Source: Marinomonas sp. MED121
Lineage (GTDB): Bacteria > Pseudomonadota > Gammaproteobacteria > Pseudomonadales > Marinomonadaceae
Assembly: GCF_000153025.1 (NCBI RefSeq)
Contig: NZ_CH672434.1
Location: forward strand, 200,906-264,905
Length of the DNA: 64,000 nucleotides
Direction: 5' to 3'
Under the pieces are notes generated by a model that was not told the origin of the DNA, did no database searches, and worked only from the letters and a program-made list of their open reading frames with translations. The position numbers and the translations under genes are program-made. This document shows positions 33,001 to 40,914 of the stretch, one piece after another; the first letter of the stretch is position 1; every line of letters begins with the position of its first letter.

Positions 33001-34061
33001 AAACCTTGATAGATATTCCCTTAACTGAATGGCAGGGTGAAAAACTCGAAGCTTACCTTAACCTCAATATCGAAGTAATTTCAGATCAAGGTAAGATCAT
33101 TGGCACAGGTAAAGCACTGGATGAGTTACAAACTAAGTTTGCTGCCCAAGTGGATGAGAGCTTTGCCAAGTTTGGCACTAAGGCTCATGAAGAAAAAGGT
33201 CTAACAAATTGGCCTGATCAAGATGTACCAGAGCAACAAACATTAAGCCAAGCTGGGATTAAGGTGACGGCCTTTCCTGCTTTGGTTAGTAATGATGAAA
33301 CCGTTTCGGTGAAGATGTTTGATGATAAAGCCACCGCATTAGAAACCCATCGTAAAGGGGTAATCGCACTATTAAGAATCTCCCTAAGTAAGGATATGAA
33401 ATACTTAGAAAAGAACTTACCTAAGTTAAGAGAGTCTTTATTAATATTCGCGCCTATTGGTAAGAAAGAACTTTTATTAGATGATCTTTTAAATGCGGTG
33501 CTGGATAAGGTGTTTGTGGATGGACAAACCTTACCAAGAACCCGTGAAGAGTTTGACCAAACTTTGCTTAAAAATAAGCCCCAATTGGTGACTCTCGCTA
33601 ATGAGATGGCATTACAACTGCATCAGGTATTGTCTTCATACCAGAAAGTCGCTAAACAAATGAAAGGTAATATCCCATTACCTTGGACACGAGTGTATGG
33701 GGATTTAAAGCAACAGTTAGGGAATTTGATTTACCCAGGTTTTATTGGAGATACCCCGTTATTTTGGCTTGGACAACTACCTCGCTACTTTAAAGGAATT
33801 GAAGTGCGTTTAGATAGATTCCAAAACCACTTAAATAAAGAGAATGCCTTAGTGACCCATTGTGAGCAGCTTTGGCAAAGTTATGCCAAGCAAAAGCAAG
33901 GACACGATGCTAAGAATGTGTACGACCCAGAGCTATTAAAATATCGCTGGTTAATGGAAGAGTATCGAGTCTCTTTATTTGCTCAAAATGTGGGGACATT
34001 AGAACCCGTTTCTGAGAAACGATTACAAAAACAGTGGCAGTTAGTCAAAAAAATTGTCTAA
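30060..34061 (+). CDS. hrpA: ATP-dependent RNA helicase HrpA
   Basis: A 1333-residue DEAH-box helicase. Motif I is AGETGSGKTT (90-99), DEAH lies at 188-191, SAT at 220-222, and motif VI is QRAGRCGR. Winged-helix/ratchet and OB domains follow, then the long DUF3418 C-terminal region characteristic of HrpA (ETRKDL-like segment, RYFKGIEVRLDRF near the end). HrpA unwinds RNA and has been linked to rescue of collided ribosomes. A Gln/Lys-rich insert of about 45 residues (620-665) breaks the motor's C-terminal part. TTG 30060 with AGGAAG upstream is the start. Tandem repeats follow the stop. Confidence 0.95.
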   Translation: MSVFEMQDVMSKDRYHIERKVQLIERQQKSNSLDANLVEEVKAMILASQEKVRERSELVPEIKYDQSLPVAAKAEYIIASIKANQVVIVAGETGSGKTTQLPKMCLQAGLGVAGMIGHTQPRRLAARSVADRISDELGVELGDEVGFQVRFNDESSDKTLVKLMTDGILLAEIQQDKFLQKYQAIIIDEAHERSLNIDFLLGYLKRILPSRPDLKIIVTSATIDVARFSKHFNDAPVFEVSGRTFPVEIRYQPLLLKSDSEEVDADQSMEQGIVDAVHTIIHEEKLSSFRGASDILVFLPGEREIRETAELLRREELRHTEVVPLYARLSSSEQQKIFKSHSGRRIVLSTNVAETSLTVPGIRYVIDPGVARISRYSVRSKVQQLPIEKISQASANQRAGRCGRVADGICIRLYDEADYQARAEFTDPEIFRTNLASVILQMANLRLGAVEKFSFVEMPDKRLINDGYRALNELGAINKERLTPIGRQLAKLPIDPKLGRMIIAADKLGVLNEIAIIVSALTIQDPRERPQEKKTQSDQAHAVDKDADSDFVVLLNLWHRFEEQRQALSQNHLRQFCRKQFLNYMRMREWRDIHRQILISCKQLGFKESQSKPQENENKKQAIQSQKHKANHVSAKSNVSEALEEPASSKPSVDYERVHRALLAGLFTQIANKLDETKEFVACRSRKMHIFPGSVLFKKPPQWVMSAEMVETTKLYGRVSAKMEPLWVEEYAKPFVKRQYFDPHWEKKQGRVMAYEQVSLYGLILVAKRRVDYSRVNPDEAREVFIRSALVEGEMRTRHAFFQQNQDLIKTIEEDEAKLRTRDILVDDEVVFAFYQKQIPDEICNQKSLEFWLKSNQEALTLTRKDLVKQEVDIDNTAFPTSFGLNGVNLPIEYQFEPGKAVDGATLKVPVGLLRQLSADELSWAVPGYIKEKCEAYLRALPKALRRRFVPIPQFVDRIYPNLSSTKGDLLEQLSLQIKRETLIDIPLTEWQGEKLEAYLNLNIEVISDQGKIIGTGKALDELQTKFAAQVDESFAKFGTKAHEEKGLTNWPDQDVPEQQTLSQAGIKVTAFPALVSNDETVSVKMFDDKATALETHRKGVIALLRISLSKDMKYLEKNLPKLRESLLIFAPIGKKELLLDDLLNAVLDKVFVDGQTLPRTREEFDQTLLKNKPQLVTLANEMALQLHQVLSSYQKVAKQMKGNIPLPWTRVYGDLKQQLGNLIYPGFIGDTPLFWLGQLPRYFKGIEVRLDRFQNHLNKENALVTHCEQLWQSYAKQKQGHDAKNVYDPELLKYRWLMEEYRVSLFAQNVGTLEPVSEKRLQKQWQLVKKIV

Positions 34062-34073
34062 GCAATGAGCGCC

Positions 34074-34148
34074 TTAAAATTGACTGTCTTGAAATTGATT
34101 GTCTTGAAAATGATTGTCTTGAAAATGATTGTCTTGAGATAGACTGTA
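34074..34148. repeat. Five 15-bp tandem repeats between hrpA and mlaA
   Basis: Units of the form TTGAAAATGATTGTC start at 34074, 34089, 34104, 34119 and 34134. Units 3 and 4 are identical; the outer ones diverge by two to four bases. They fill almost the whole intergenic gap up to the mlaA ribosome-binding site. Confidence 0.9.
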
Positions 34149-34161
34149 TAGGAACCTCTTT

Positions 34162-34974
34162 ATGAAAAGGAAGTACGTACTAAAACCTTTAATTGCTGGT
34201 TTTATTTTTGCTGGTTTAGTGGGCTGTTCGGCTAAGGCGGTTAATCAAGATGCGCCTGTTGGAGCGGATGAAAGCGAGTTTGTTCAACATGATGAAGATC
34301 CTTGGGAAAGGTTTAACCGTTCCATGTACGCGTTTAATTCAGGCTTAGATAAAGCGATTTTAAAACCTGTTGCGATTGGCTATAAGGATGTGACCCCGAC
34401 ACCTATCCAAAAGGGTGTGAGTAATTTTTTCTCCAACCTTGGCGAAGTGGGCAACATTTTTAATAACCTGTTACAAGGTAAAGTAGATGCGACCGCTTCA
34501 TCAAGCTGGCGCTTTATTATCAACTCTACCGCAGGCTGGTTTGGTATTTTTGATGTGGCCTCTGAGATGGGGCTAAAAAAGCAAGAAGAGGATTTCGGTG
34601 AAACTTTAGGCTATTGGGGGATCAGTTCTGGGCCTTATTTAGTCTTGCCCCTGTTTGGACCCTCTACATTAAGGGATTCAACCGATGTGCCGGTTGGATT
34701 TTATACCCCGGGTGCCAAAGAATTCTTTAATCTTCATTGGGATGATGCACTTGCTGTCGATAGTTTGGACTTAGTAGAAACCAGAGCCTCCTTGCTTTCG
34801 ATTGAGTCACTTATCATAGGTGATGAGTATGAGTTTGTTCGTGATGTTTACCTGCAAAGCCGAGAAAATGCGGTACATGACGGCAATCCACCAGAGACTG
34901 AAGATGATTGGGGTGACGATTGGGGTGATGAAGATGCTTGGGGCGATGACGAAGATGAGTGGTCTGAAAACTAA
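34162..34974 (+). CDS. mlaA: MlaA (VacJ) outer-membrane lipoprotein
   Basis: A 270-residue lipoprotein. The signal ends LVGC (lipid Cys22). The MlaA core is present: DPWERFNRSMYAFNSGLDKA, PTPIQKGVSNFFSNLGE, LQGKVDATASSSWRFIINST, ETLGYWGISSGPYLVLPLFG and FYTPG. MlaA forms a ring in the outer membrane and removes phospholipids from the outer leaflet for return by the Mla pathway. The last 25 residues are an acidic Trp-containing repeat (DDWGDDWGDEDAWGDDEDEW), an unusual extension. AGGAACC precedes the ATG. No mlaBCDEF genes are nearby, which is normal. Confidence 0.95.
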   Translation: MKRKYVLKPLIAGFIFAGLVGCSAKAVNQDAPVGADESEFVQHDEDPWERFNRSMYAFNSGLDKAILKPVAIGYKDVTPTPIQKGVSNFFSNLGEVGNIFNNLLQGKVDATASSSWRFIINSTAGWFGIFDVASEMGLKKQEEDFGETLGYWGISSGPYLVLPLFGPSTLRDSTDVPVGFYTPGAKEFFNLHWDDALAVDSLDLVETRASLLSIESLIIGDEYEFVRDVYLQSRENAVHDGNPPETEDDWGDDWGDEDAWGDDEDEWSEN

Positions 34975-35041
34975 GTAAAATTTAGTGCTTAATTAAAATA
35001 AATTACATTTATCATTAACTTCTCTCTTTTTAATCTATTTC

Positions 35042-35078
35042 AAAGGTCATTTTCTTATTGAGAAAATGGCCTTTTTTA
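35042..35078 (+). terminator. Intrinsic terminator of mlaA
   Basis: AAAGGTCATTTTCT (35042-35055) pairs with AGAAAATGGCCTTT (35061-35074), one G-U pair, followed by T. Confidence 0.85.
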
Positions 35079-35187
35079 ATAAATACCTGTTAAATCTGAT
35101 ACTTAAAACAGCCAAAACCCTCACAAAAAAACCATAAATAGACACGCTCATTTTTGATACTGATTCATTTTCAACAAAGGTTTTTTT

Positions 35188-35516
35188 AGGGAAGCTGCGA
35201 TTAAGTCACCTCTTCTCAGTCTGCTCTTTAAAGGTATATGGGGAAAAGTGTCAAACAAGGCGTCACTTTGCGTTTATTAATAGAAAGTCATTGTAGGTAA
35301 CTTTGTAGGTACCTTTCGAGAAGGGACAAGGTAGAGTGACATTTTTCTGAAATGCCGTTTAGGTATTCTTCAAAGACCCAAAGGGCGTGGTCTAAAAGCC
35401 CTATATTTAGGTTGAGGACCTTATCAATAGAGCAACTATTAAGTTGCGCCCCTCGCCATAAATCTAGTTGCTTTTATCCACACGCTGAGGCGGGAGGACT
35501 TATTCGCAGCTTCCCT
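35188..35516. mobile_element. MITE-like element with about 24-bp imperfect inverted ends
   Basis: The left end AGGGAAGCTGCGATTAAGTC (35188-35207) is nearly the reverse complement of the right end GACTTATTCGCAGCTTCCC (35497-35515); similarity extends a few bases inward. The roughly 330-bp interior has no supported ORF. The right-hand 35 bases (ATCCACACGCTGAGG onward) resemble 39317-39351. It lies in the 850-base gap between mlaA and a chemoreceptor gene. The rest of that gap (35080-35187, 35517-35825) shows only the expected promoter region. Confidence 0.55.
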
Positions 35517-35825
35517 CGCCTCCATTTCTATTTATTAAGCTTACCTGATCAAGTGAAATACCTAATTTGATATATATTAATTGCTAATCATCATCTATGT
35601 TAATTGCTTAACCTAATGAATATAAAAACAAATATAAGCTAGGAAAGCTGTATTTAGGCAAGAAATCATTACATAACAGATTTTAAAATCATGTTTCGAT
35701 TTTTCTATGCACTAATCAATATTTAAAATGGCAATGCATGCTTGATCTCTAGGGAGTGTCTGGCACTCGCTGATAAAGATTGCGGTTGATCTTGTCATTT
35801 TCCAAGGAATAAATAGGAGAAAGAT

Positions 35826-37856
35826 ATGTTTGATTTTATACGTAAACAATCGCTTCCAAGGCAATTGAGTGCTGGAACTCTTATCGCCGTGATCGTTTTT
35901 ATGTCCTTACTTATATTTTCGATTTCTCAGTTCTTCACTAACGAAGTGAATAATGTCGCGACTGAGAATCAAAGGAAGCAGGTTCAACTTGTATCGCAGA
36001 ACCTTGAGGCAAGATACCTTGCTATGGTGAAGAACAACAAGATAATGACTCAAATGCTTCATGCTCAATTACAAGGAATGAGCATTGAAAAGGGTGATTT
36101 AGGCGCCAGTACGCCAGTACTTATGTTGAATGATCAAATCTTAAATCAAAATCATGCCTTGTTAGATGACTTCACGATGAAATCAGAGCATTTTGCCAGC
36201 CTGTATGTGAAACATAATAATCGTTTTATAAACATTGCCACTAGCCTTAAAAATCAGGAAGGTGAAAGAGTACAAGGCTTAGATATCAGTTCAGACTTTC
36301 CTGCTTATAGTGCCTTACAAAGTGGTTTGTCCTATGAAGGGCAGGTTAAGCATGCAAACTATAATTTATATCAAAATCTTACCCCGATTAAACAAGGTGG
36401 CCAAGTTGTGGGTGCTGTTGAAATCAGTACTGATTTGACCAAAGTCGTAGCGAAACTGGGTGAATACGTCAATCAACTAACGTTTGGTAAGTCAGGGTAT
36501 ATCTATGTCATGGCCGCGGGTCAGTATGAAGGTGACCTGGTGATACATAGAACGCTATTCGGGCAGAATGTTTATGATGTACAACTGGGTATGATTGATA
36601 CTTTTAGCCAAGCCTTTGTTGGTGAAAGTGGGCAGTTTAATTATTCAGTGCCAACTCAAGGTATCGACGAAGAGCCAAGAGAATCAAAGGTCTTATATCA
36701 AATGGTTAAAGGGTGGAACTGGGTGGCTCTGCTTAAAACCTATGAAGATGAATATCAAGCTGAGGTTGATGCACAAATTTTTAAAATCGAGCTAATGTGT
36801 ATCGCAGGCGCCTTATTCTTAATGTTGGTACTGTGGTGGTTAATCACACGTTCATTATTGCCACTTGATGAAATAACCAAAGGTTTAAAATTATTAGGTG
36901 AGGGAAACTTAACCTATCAATTTAAATTTAATAAAGAAGTGAATACTAAAAATGAGATGCATTTATTAAAGCGTGATATTGCCGCTATGCGTGATGGTTT
37001 GGTGAATGTTATCAAACAGGTTTCAGATTCGAGTAAAGACCTGGTTGATTCTGCTGAATCCATCGGCAATGTGGGAGATGAATTGCAACATCATGCGAAG
37101 AAAAGTGAGCAAGAAAGTACTCAGGTTGCCACGGCAATTGATCAAGTGGTTGAGTCAATTGAGGAAGTAGCAAACAGTACTCGTGCCGTTTCAGGAGAAA
37201 CCTCTGCAGCCAGTCAAATCAGTGAATCTGGCAATGATGCTGTGCAAGAAGTTGAAAAAACGGTTGCCACCTTGTCCCAAGCCTTTAGTACCGCATCCCA
37301 TCGCATCAAAGATGTTGAGGAAAGTAGTAATAGCATAGGTGAAGTGGTGGATGTGATTAATGCGATTGCTGAACAAACAAACTTGTTAGCACTTAATGCT
37401 GCGATTGAGGCCGCTAGGGCAGGAGAACAGGGCAGAGGCTTTGCCGTTGTGGCTGATGAAGTGAGGAACCTTGCTCAAAAAACACAAGATTCAACTCAGC
37501 AAATCCGCGATGTGGTGGAAAAACTGCAAGCCAATAGTCAATCTGCTGTTGAAGGAATGGAAAATGGCGCTATGCAGGTTGAATTAAGTGTTAATAAAGC
37601 CACTAAGGCAGGGGTATTATTGCATCAAATTAGAGAGTCAATTGTCGCGGTTGAAAAGAGCATGAATGAGGTCTCTAATGCAACAGAAGAGCAAAGGTTA
37701 GCGGCGCAACAGATTAGTGCCAGTGCCAAATCCTTAACTCAGACTTCAAGCGAGACGTTTAACCACTCAGAGTTTTCCTCAGGGCAAGGCAAGAATGTAA
37801 AAGACCTTTCTATGGCCTTATTAAATAACATCAGTGTGTTTAAAATTTCTGATTAG
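35826..37856 (+). CDS. Methyl-accepting chemotaxis protein with double Cache sensor
   Basis: A 676-residue chemoreceptor. TM1 is at about 16-38 and a large periplasmic domain of about 285 residues fits a Cache_3/Cache_2 (dCache) sensor ([55 protein letters not shown]). TM2 is at about 325-345, then HAMP and a signalling domain with the tip [20 protein letters not shown] followed by [16 protein letters not shown]. The ligand is unknown; Cache_3 domains often bind organic acids. AGGAGAAAG precedes the start. It is monocistronic, ending in a small terminator. Confidence 0.93.
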   Translation: MFDFIRKQSLPRQLSAGTLIAVIVFMSLLIFSISQFFTNEVNNVATENQRKQVQLVSQNLEARYLAMVKNNKIMTQMLHAQLQGMSIEKGDLGASTPVLMLNDQILNQNHALLDDFTMKSEHFASLYVKHNNRFINIATSLKNQEGERVQGLDISSDFPAYSALQSGLSYEGQVKHANYNLYQNLTPIKQGGQVVGAVEISTDLTKVVAKLGEYVNQLTFGKSGYIYVMAAGQYEGDLVIHRTLFGQNVYDVQLGMIDTFSQAFVGESGQFNYSVPTQGIDEEPRESKVLYQMVKGWNWVALLKTYEDEYQAEVDAQIFKIELMCIAGALFLMLVLWWLITRSLLPLDEITKGLKLLGEGNLTYQFKFNKEVNTKNEMHLLKRDIAAMRDGLVNVIKQVSDSSKDLVDSAESIGNVGDELQHHAKKSEQESTQVATAIDQVVESIEEVANSTRAVSGETSAASQISESGNDAVQEVEKTVATLSQAFSTASHRIKDVEESSNSIGEVVDVINAIAEQTNLLALNAAIEAARAGEQGRGFAVVADEVRNLAQKTQDSTQQIRDVVEKLQANSQSAVEGMENGAMQVELSVNKATKAGVLLHQIRESIVAVEKSMNEVSNATEEQRLAAQQISASAKSLTQTSSETFNHSEFSSGQGKNVKDLSMALLNNISVFKISD

Positions 37857-37879
37857 AGGGGAATTCAAGTCATTTAAAG

Positions 37880-37902
37880 AAGAGGATTAGGCCTCTTTTT
37901 TG
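37880..37902 (+). terminator. Intrinsic terminator of the dCache chemoreceptor gene
   Basis: AAGAGG (37880-37885) pairs with CCTCTT (37892-37897), followed by TTTT. It is a short but typical hairpin. Confidence 0.6.
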
Positions 37903-37947
37903 TTAATCTAATTTTAAATTCATCCATATCAAGATAGAAGGGAAGGC

Positions 37948-38346
37948 ATGTTAACTGGACTCAATCATATTACTTTAAGTGTGTCTCAACTTGAGCATTC
38001 ATTGGACTTTTATCAAAATTTATTAGGTTTTAAAGCACATGTTAAATGGGATAATGGAGCCTACCTTTCACTACCTGGGCTTTGGTTGTGTTTGAGCCTA
38101 GGCCGGACAGAGAGTGTAAAAGACTATACTCACTTTGCTTTTAGCCTAAGTGAAAGTGATTACGAGCGTTTGGTAATAAAGTTGAAGCAGTATGGTGTGA
38201 AGCAATGGCAAGAAAATACCAGTGAAGGCGAATCTTTTTACTTTTTAGATCCTGATGGGCATAAGTTAGAGCTTCACCTAGGTAGCCTTGAGACAAGATT
38301 AGCAGAGCTGAAAACGTCTCCTTATCAAGGGCTTGTTTGGCTTTAG
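37948..38346 (+). CDS. fosA: FosA-like glutathione transferase (fosfomycin-modifying family)
   Basis: A 132-residue vicinal-oxygen-chelate protein that matches FosA along its full length. The sequence runs GLNHITLSVS (metal His7, Thr9), WDNGAYLSLPGLWLCLSLG (Tyr39), DYTHFAFSLSE (His62), TSEGESFYFLDPDGHKLELH (K+-loop SEGES, Tyr98, metal Glu108) and Arg117. FosA adds glutathione to fosfomycin using Mn2+ and K+. By my recalled alignment, the Lys that contacts the phosphonate (Lys90 in Pseudomonas FosA) is Gln88 here, which could lower activity or shift substrate. GGAAGG precedes the ATG. It stands alone between terminators. Confidence 0.85.
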   Translation: MLTGLNHITLSVSQLEHSLDFYQNLLGFKAHVKWDNGAYLSLPGLWLCLSLGRTESVKDYTHFAFSLSESDYERLVIKLKQYGVKQWQENTSEGESFYFLDPDGHKLELHLGSLETRLAELKTSPYQGLVWL

Positions 38347-38359
38347 ATACTAGAAACCA

Positions 38360-39208
38360 TTATTTAAGATTGGGAATATACCACCAGTGAGTATTGACGG
38401 GTCTAAAATGCTTATCTCTTTTAAGGTGAATGACATTAAGTTGGTTGGGTTTATGCTCGTCAATTATTTCAGCATGATGGCTTAAAAATAGCGATTTGAA
38501 CGTGCCATTGTTAAGAATATTATTCATACCAATTTCAATACGTTTAGCTAAGTTTTTATATTTAGGGCTGACATGAAAATAGACTGGGTGGGGGTAGTAT
38601 AAGGCAAGTGTATCGTTAATTAGCAAGTTGGTACTTGTGCCTTTAAATCTCTCAAGTTCAACATCAATCTCTCTAATGCTTCTGGGTAAGTAATCAAATC
38701 TGTTGTAATGTAGCATCGAATATAAACTGATGAAGTTAGACGCAGTTTCAACTCTAAGTTTGTTAAGTTTAAAAATGGAAAAATCAGACCATTGGTTATT
38801 AAACCCTGCTTTCAATGCCTGCAACTCTTCTAATGATTGAACTGTTATCAATTCTTTATTGCTATCGATATTCGTTGCTAATAACCTAAACCCTAACATA
38901 CCTTGATAAATCGGGACCTCAATAGCGATAAGGTTACTATTTACGCTCTGAGATGCTCCAAAACTAGTAATTTGGAATGTTAAACCTTGTTCCAGCATAT
39001 AGTGTCTTCTGTTAAAACTATGTTGCTTTTTATAAGAGTTAAGTTGATATGAGCCGTGGCTTTGGATTGTGCTATCAAGCGCTAATTTAATGAGTTCATA
39101 TGGATAATTATCACGGGGACTAACGGCGATAGTCCAAGATGGTGTGTGATTTTGAGCTTGAGTTGAACAGCAAAAATATAATAGTAATAGAGTGACAGCG
39201 AACTTCAT
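38360..39208 (-). CDS. Periplasmic solute-binding-like protein
   Basis: A 282-residue secreted protein. The signal peptide is MKFAVTLLLLYFCCSTQA. The body begins WTIAVSPRDNYPYELIKLAL and ends in an SBP_bac_3-like closing lobe (LAKRIEIGMNNILNNGTFKSL). The strand-loop-helix pattern suggests the amino-acid-binding (SBP_bac_3) superfamily, but the usual Arg-Asp ligand signature is not evident. No ABC transporter genes adjoin it. Such orphan proteins often act as sensors or have lost transport partners. Convergent with the FosA-like gene. Confidence 0.68.
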   Translation of the reverse strand: MKFAVTLLLLYFCCSTQAQNHTPSWTIAVSPRDNYPYELIKLALDSTIQSHGSYQLNSYKKQHSFNRRHYMLEQGLTFQITSFGASQSVNSNLIAIEVPIYQGMLGFRLLATNIDSNKELITVQSLEELQALKAGFNNQWSDFSIFKLNKLRVETASNFISLYSMLHYNRFDYLPRSIREIDVELERFKGTSTNLLINDTLALYYPHPVYFHVSPKYKNLAKRIEIGMNNILNNGTFKSLFLSHHAEIIDEHKPNQLNVIHLKRDKHFRPVNTHWWYIPNLK

Positions 39209-39300
39209 ATATCTTGAACCAGGTAAAGGATTAGGGCTTCATTGTTGTGTCGTTCTTACGAGCCATTTCCTTTAGCTGAACAATGTCGGAAATTATAACT

Positions 39301-39356
39301 AAAGAACCTGTGATTAATCCACACGCTTAGGCTGGAGAACTTAATCGCAGGTTCCT
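39301..39356. repeat. Hairpin related to the ends of the 35188 element
   Basis: AAGAACCTGTGATTAA (39302-39317) pairs imperfectly with TTAATCGCAGGTTCCT (39341-39356). The segment 39317-39351 resembles 35477-35511 (both start ATCCACACGCT). It lies in the roughly 270-base gap between the binding-protein gene and the transglutaminase-like gene. Confidence 0.6.
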
Positions 39357-39477
39357 GAACCATTAAGATAAAGTAATATATTCAATCTAGCTTATTCTAA
39401 AACTTTTGCATGAAACCTAAGAGGTAAGCTGTTATAAAATTAAACTATGCTTATAGGCTTAGTGGGAAGGATGATAT

Positions 39478-40878
39478 ATGAATAATTATATTAGGCTAAT
39501 GACAGCCGTTGCATTAGTGTTTGGTACATCAATGACAAGTATTGCTTCAGACTTTCAAGCTGAATATGATGCTTATGTGAAGTCTCAGCAAGAGGGTTTT
39601 AAAACTTATGCAAATCAGCATCAGGTGTTTATTGAAGAATTAAAAAAAGAGTGGCAAGCCTATAAAAGTATGCCTGTTCTGGTTCGTGATAAAACGCCAA
39701 AATTGCCCAGCGCCCCCGTTCGCCATGATAGCCCTGTAACACCTTCTGAGCCTGTTATTAGTTATGTTCCTCCTGTGATTGAATCTGATCCTATTGAAGA
39801 GCCAAAAATAGAAGAGCCTGTCTCACAAGCGCCTGATACTCCAGTTCAACACAACAAAGTCAATTTTAGCTTTTATGGTCAAGATATAAGTTTAGAAAAA
39901 ATCACCTTGGTTGAACTTACCGGTCAAACGCAATCGAGTTTAAAAAACTATTGGCAGCAAAGTTCAGACATAAATTATGACAGGGTATTGGCTGAACTGA
40001 ATCAAATTAAAATTGATTTGGCGCTCTCTGATTGGGCCTTTTGGTTATTGATAGATGCATATGTGAGCGAACAAGCGAATCATGAGAATCAACAAATCGC
40101 ATTAAGTTGGTTCCTATTAAATAATTTAGGCTATGCCGCTCGTATTGCTTTAGGGTCTGACTCCTTTGTACTCATGGTGCCAACCGAACAAAAATTATAC
40201 GGTGTTTCTCGATATAAAATTGATGGGAAAGCTTTCTATCAAATTGCAGGCAAGGCGAGTCGCGAGGTGAGAACGTATGATGGTAGTTTTGAGCAAGGGA
40301 AAGGCTCGTTTGATATGCGTTTTAATAAAACGCTAAAAACGGTTGAAAATATTCATTACCGTTCATTTGAAACTCGTTTAGATGGACAAGAGTTAAGCTT
40401 AAACTTACCCTATGATCTAGAAAGGGTTAAGTACTTTAAAACGTATCCTCAGATAGATTTACGTTATTATTTCGAAGCGCCCGTCGGTAAGGTCGCATCA
40501 AATGGATTAACCGAGCAAATGAATCATTTTTTAAAAGGGAATGATGACGATCAGCTCACACAACTCTTACATTTAATTCATCAGGCTTTTCCCTATGCCA
40601 TAGATCAACAGCAATTTGGCGCCGAAAATTATTTATTGGTTGAAGAGTCCTTGCATTACAAAGCGTCTGATTGCGAAGATAGATCTATCTTGTTTGCTTG
40701 GCTGGCTAAACATTTGCTTAATCAGCAAGTTGTTGCATTAAATTATCCTGGCCATGTCTCCACAGCAATATATAAAGATAATAAGCTTATCCCAGCAGAC
40801 CCGACTTATATTGGGGCTAATTTGGGGGATGTGATGCCTGATTATCAAGGTGTGACACCTAAGGTTATTCAGTTCTAA
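39478..40878 (+). CDS. Secreted transglutaminase-like protein
   Basis: A 466-residue exported protein. The signal peptide ends near IASDF (residue 24). A coiled segment follows at 25-65, then a Pro/Glu-rich linker at 70-125, then a beta-rich domain and a C-terminal papain-like transglutaminase domain. The triad is visible: Cys399 in SDCEDRSILFAWL, His426 in YPGHVSTAIY and Asp441 in PADPTYIG. Such bacterial proteins are usually peptidases or amidases acting in the periplasm. It is followed after 36 bases by a DUF6765 gene on the same strand, so the two probably work together. The overall architecture is not one I can name. Confidence 0.75.
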   Translation: MNNYIRLMTAVALVFGTSMTSIASDFQAEYDAYVKSQQEGFKTYANQHQVFIEELKKEWQAYKSMPVLVRDKTPKLPSAPVRHDSPVTPSEPVISYVPPVIESDPIEEPKIEEPVSQAPDTPVQHNKVNFSFYGQDISLEKITLVELTGQTQSSLKNYWQQSSDINYDRVLAELNQIKIDLALSDWAFWLLIDAYVSEQANHENQQIALSWFLLNNLGYAARIALGSDSFVLMVPTEQKLYGVSRYKIDGKAFYQIAGKASREVRTYDGSFEQGKGSFDMRFNKTLKTVENIHYRSFETRLDGQELSLNLPYDLERVKYFKTYPQIDLRYYFEAPVGKVASNGLTEQMNHFLKGNDDDQLTQLLHLIHQAFPYAIDQQQFGAENYLLVEESLHYKASDCEDRSILFAWLAKHLLNQQVVALNYPGHVSTAIYKDNKLIPADPTYIGANLGDVMPDYQGVTPKVIQF

Positions 40879-40914
40879 CAGCACGACTTTTTCTTAACAA
40901 TAAGGAATTCACTC

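Noticed and set aside
35352..35570. 72-codon frame inside the MITE-like element
   Set aside because: No ribosome-binding site, no homology I recognise, and it runs across the right inverted end.
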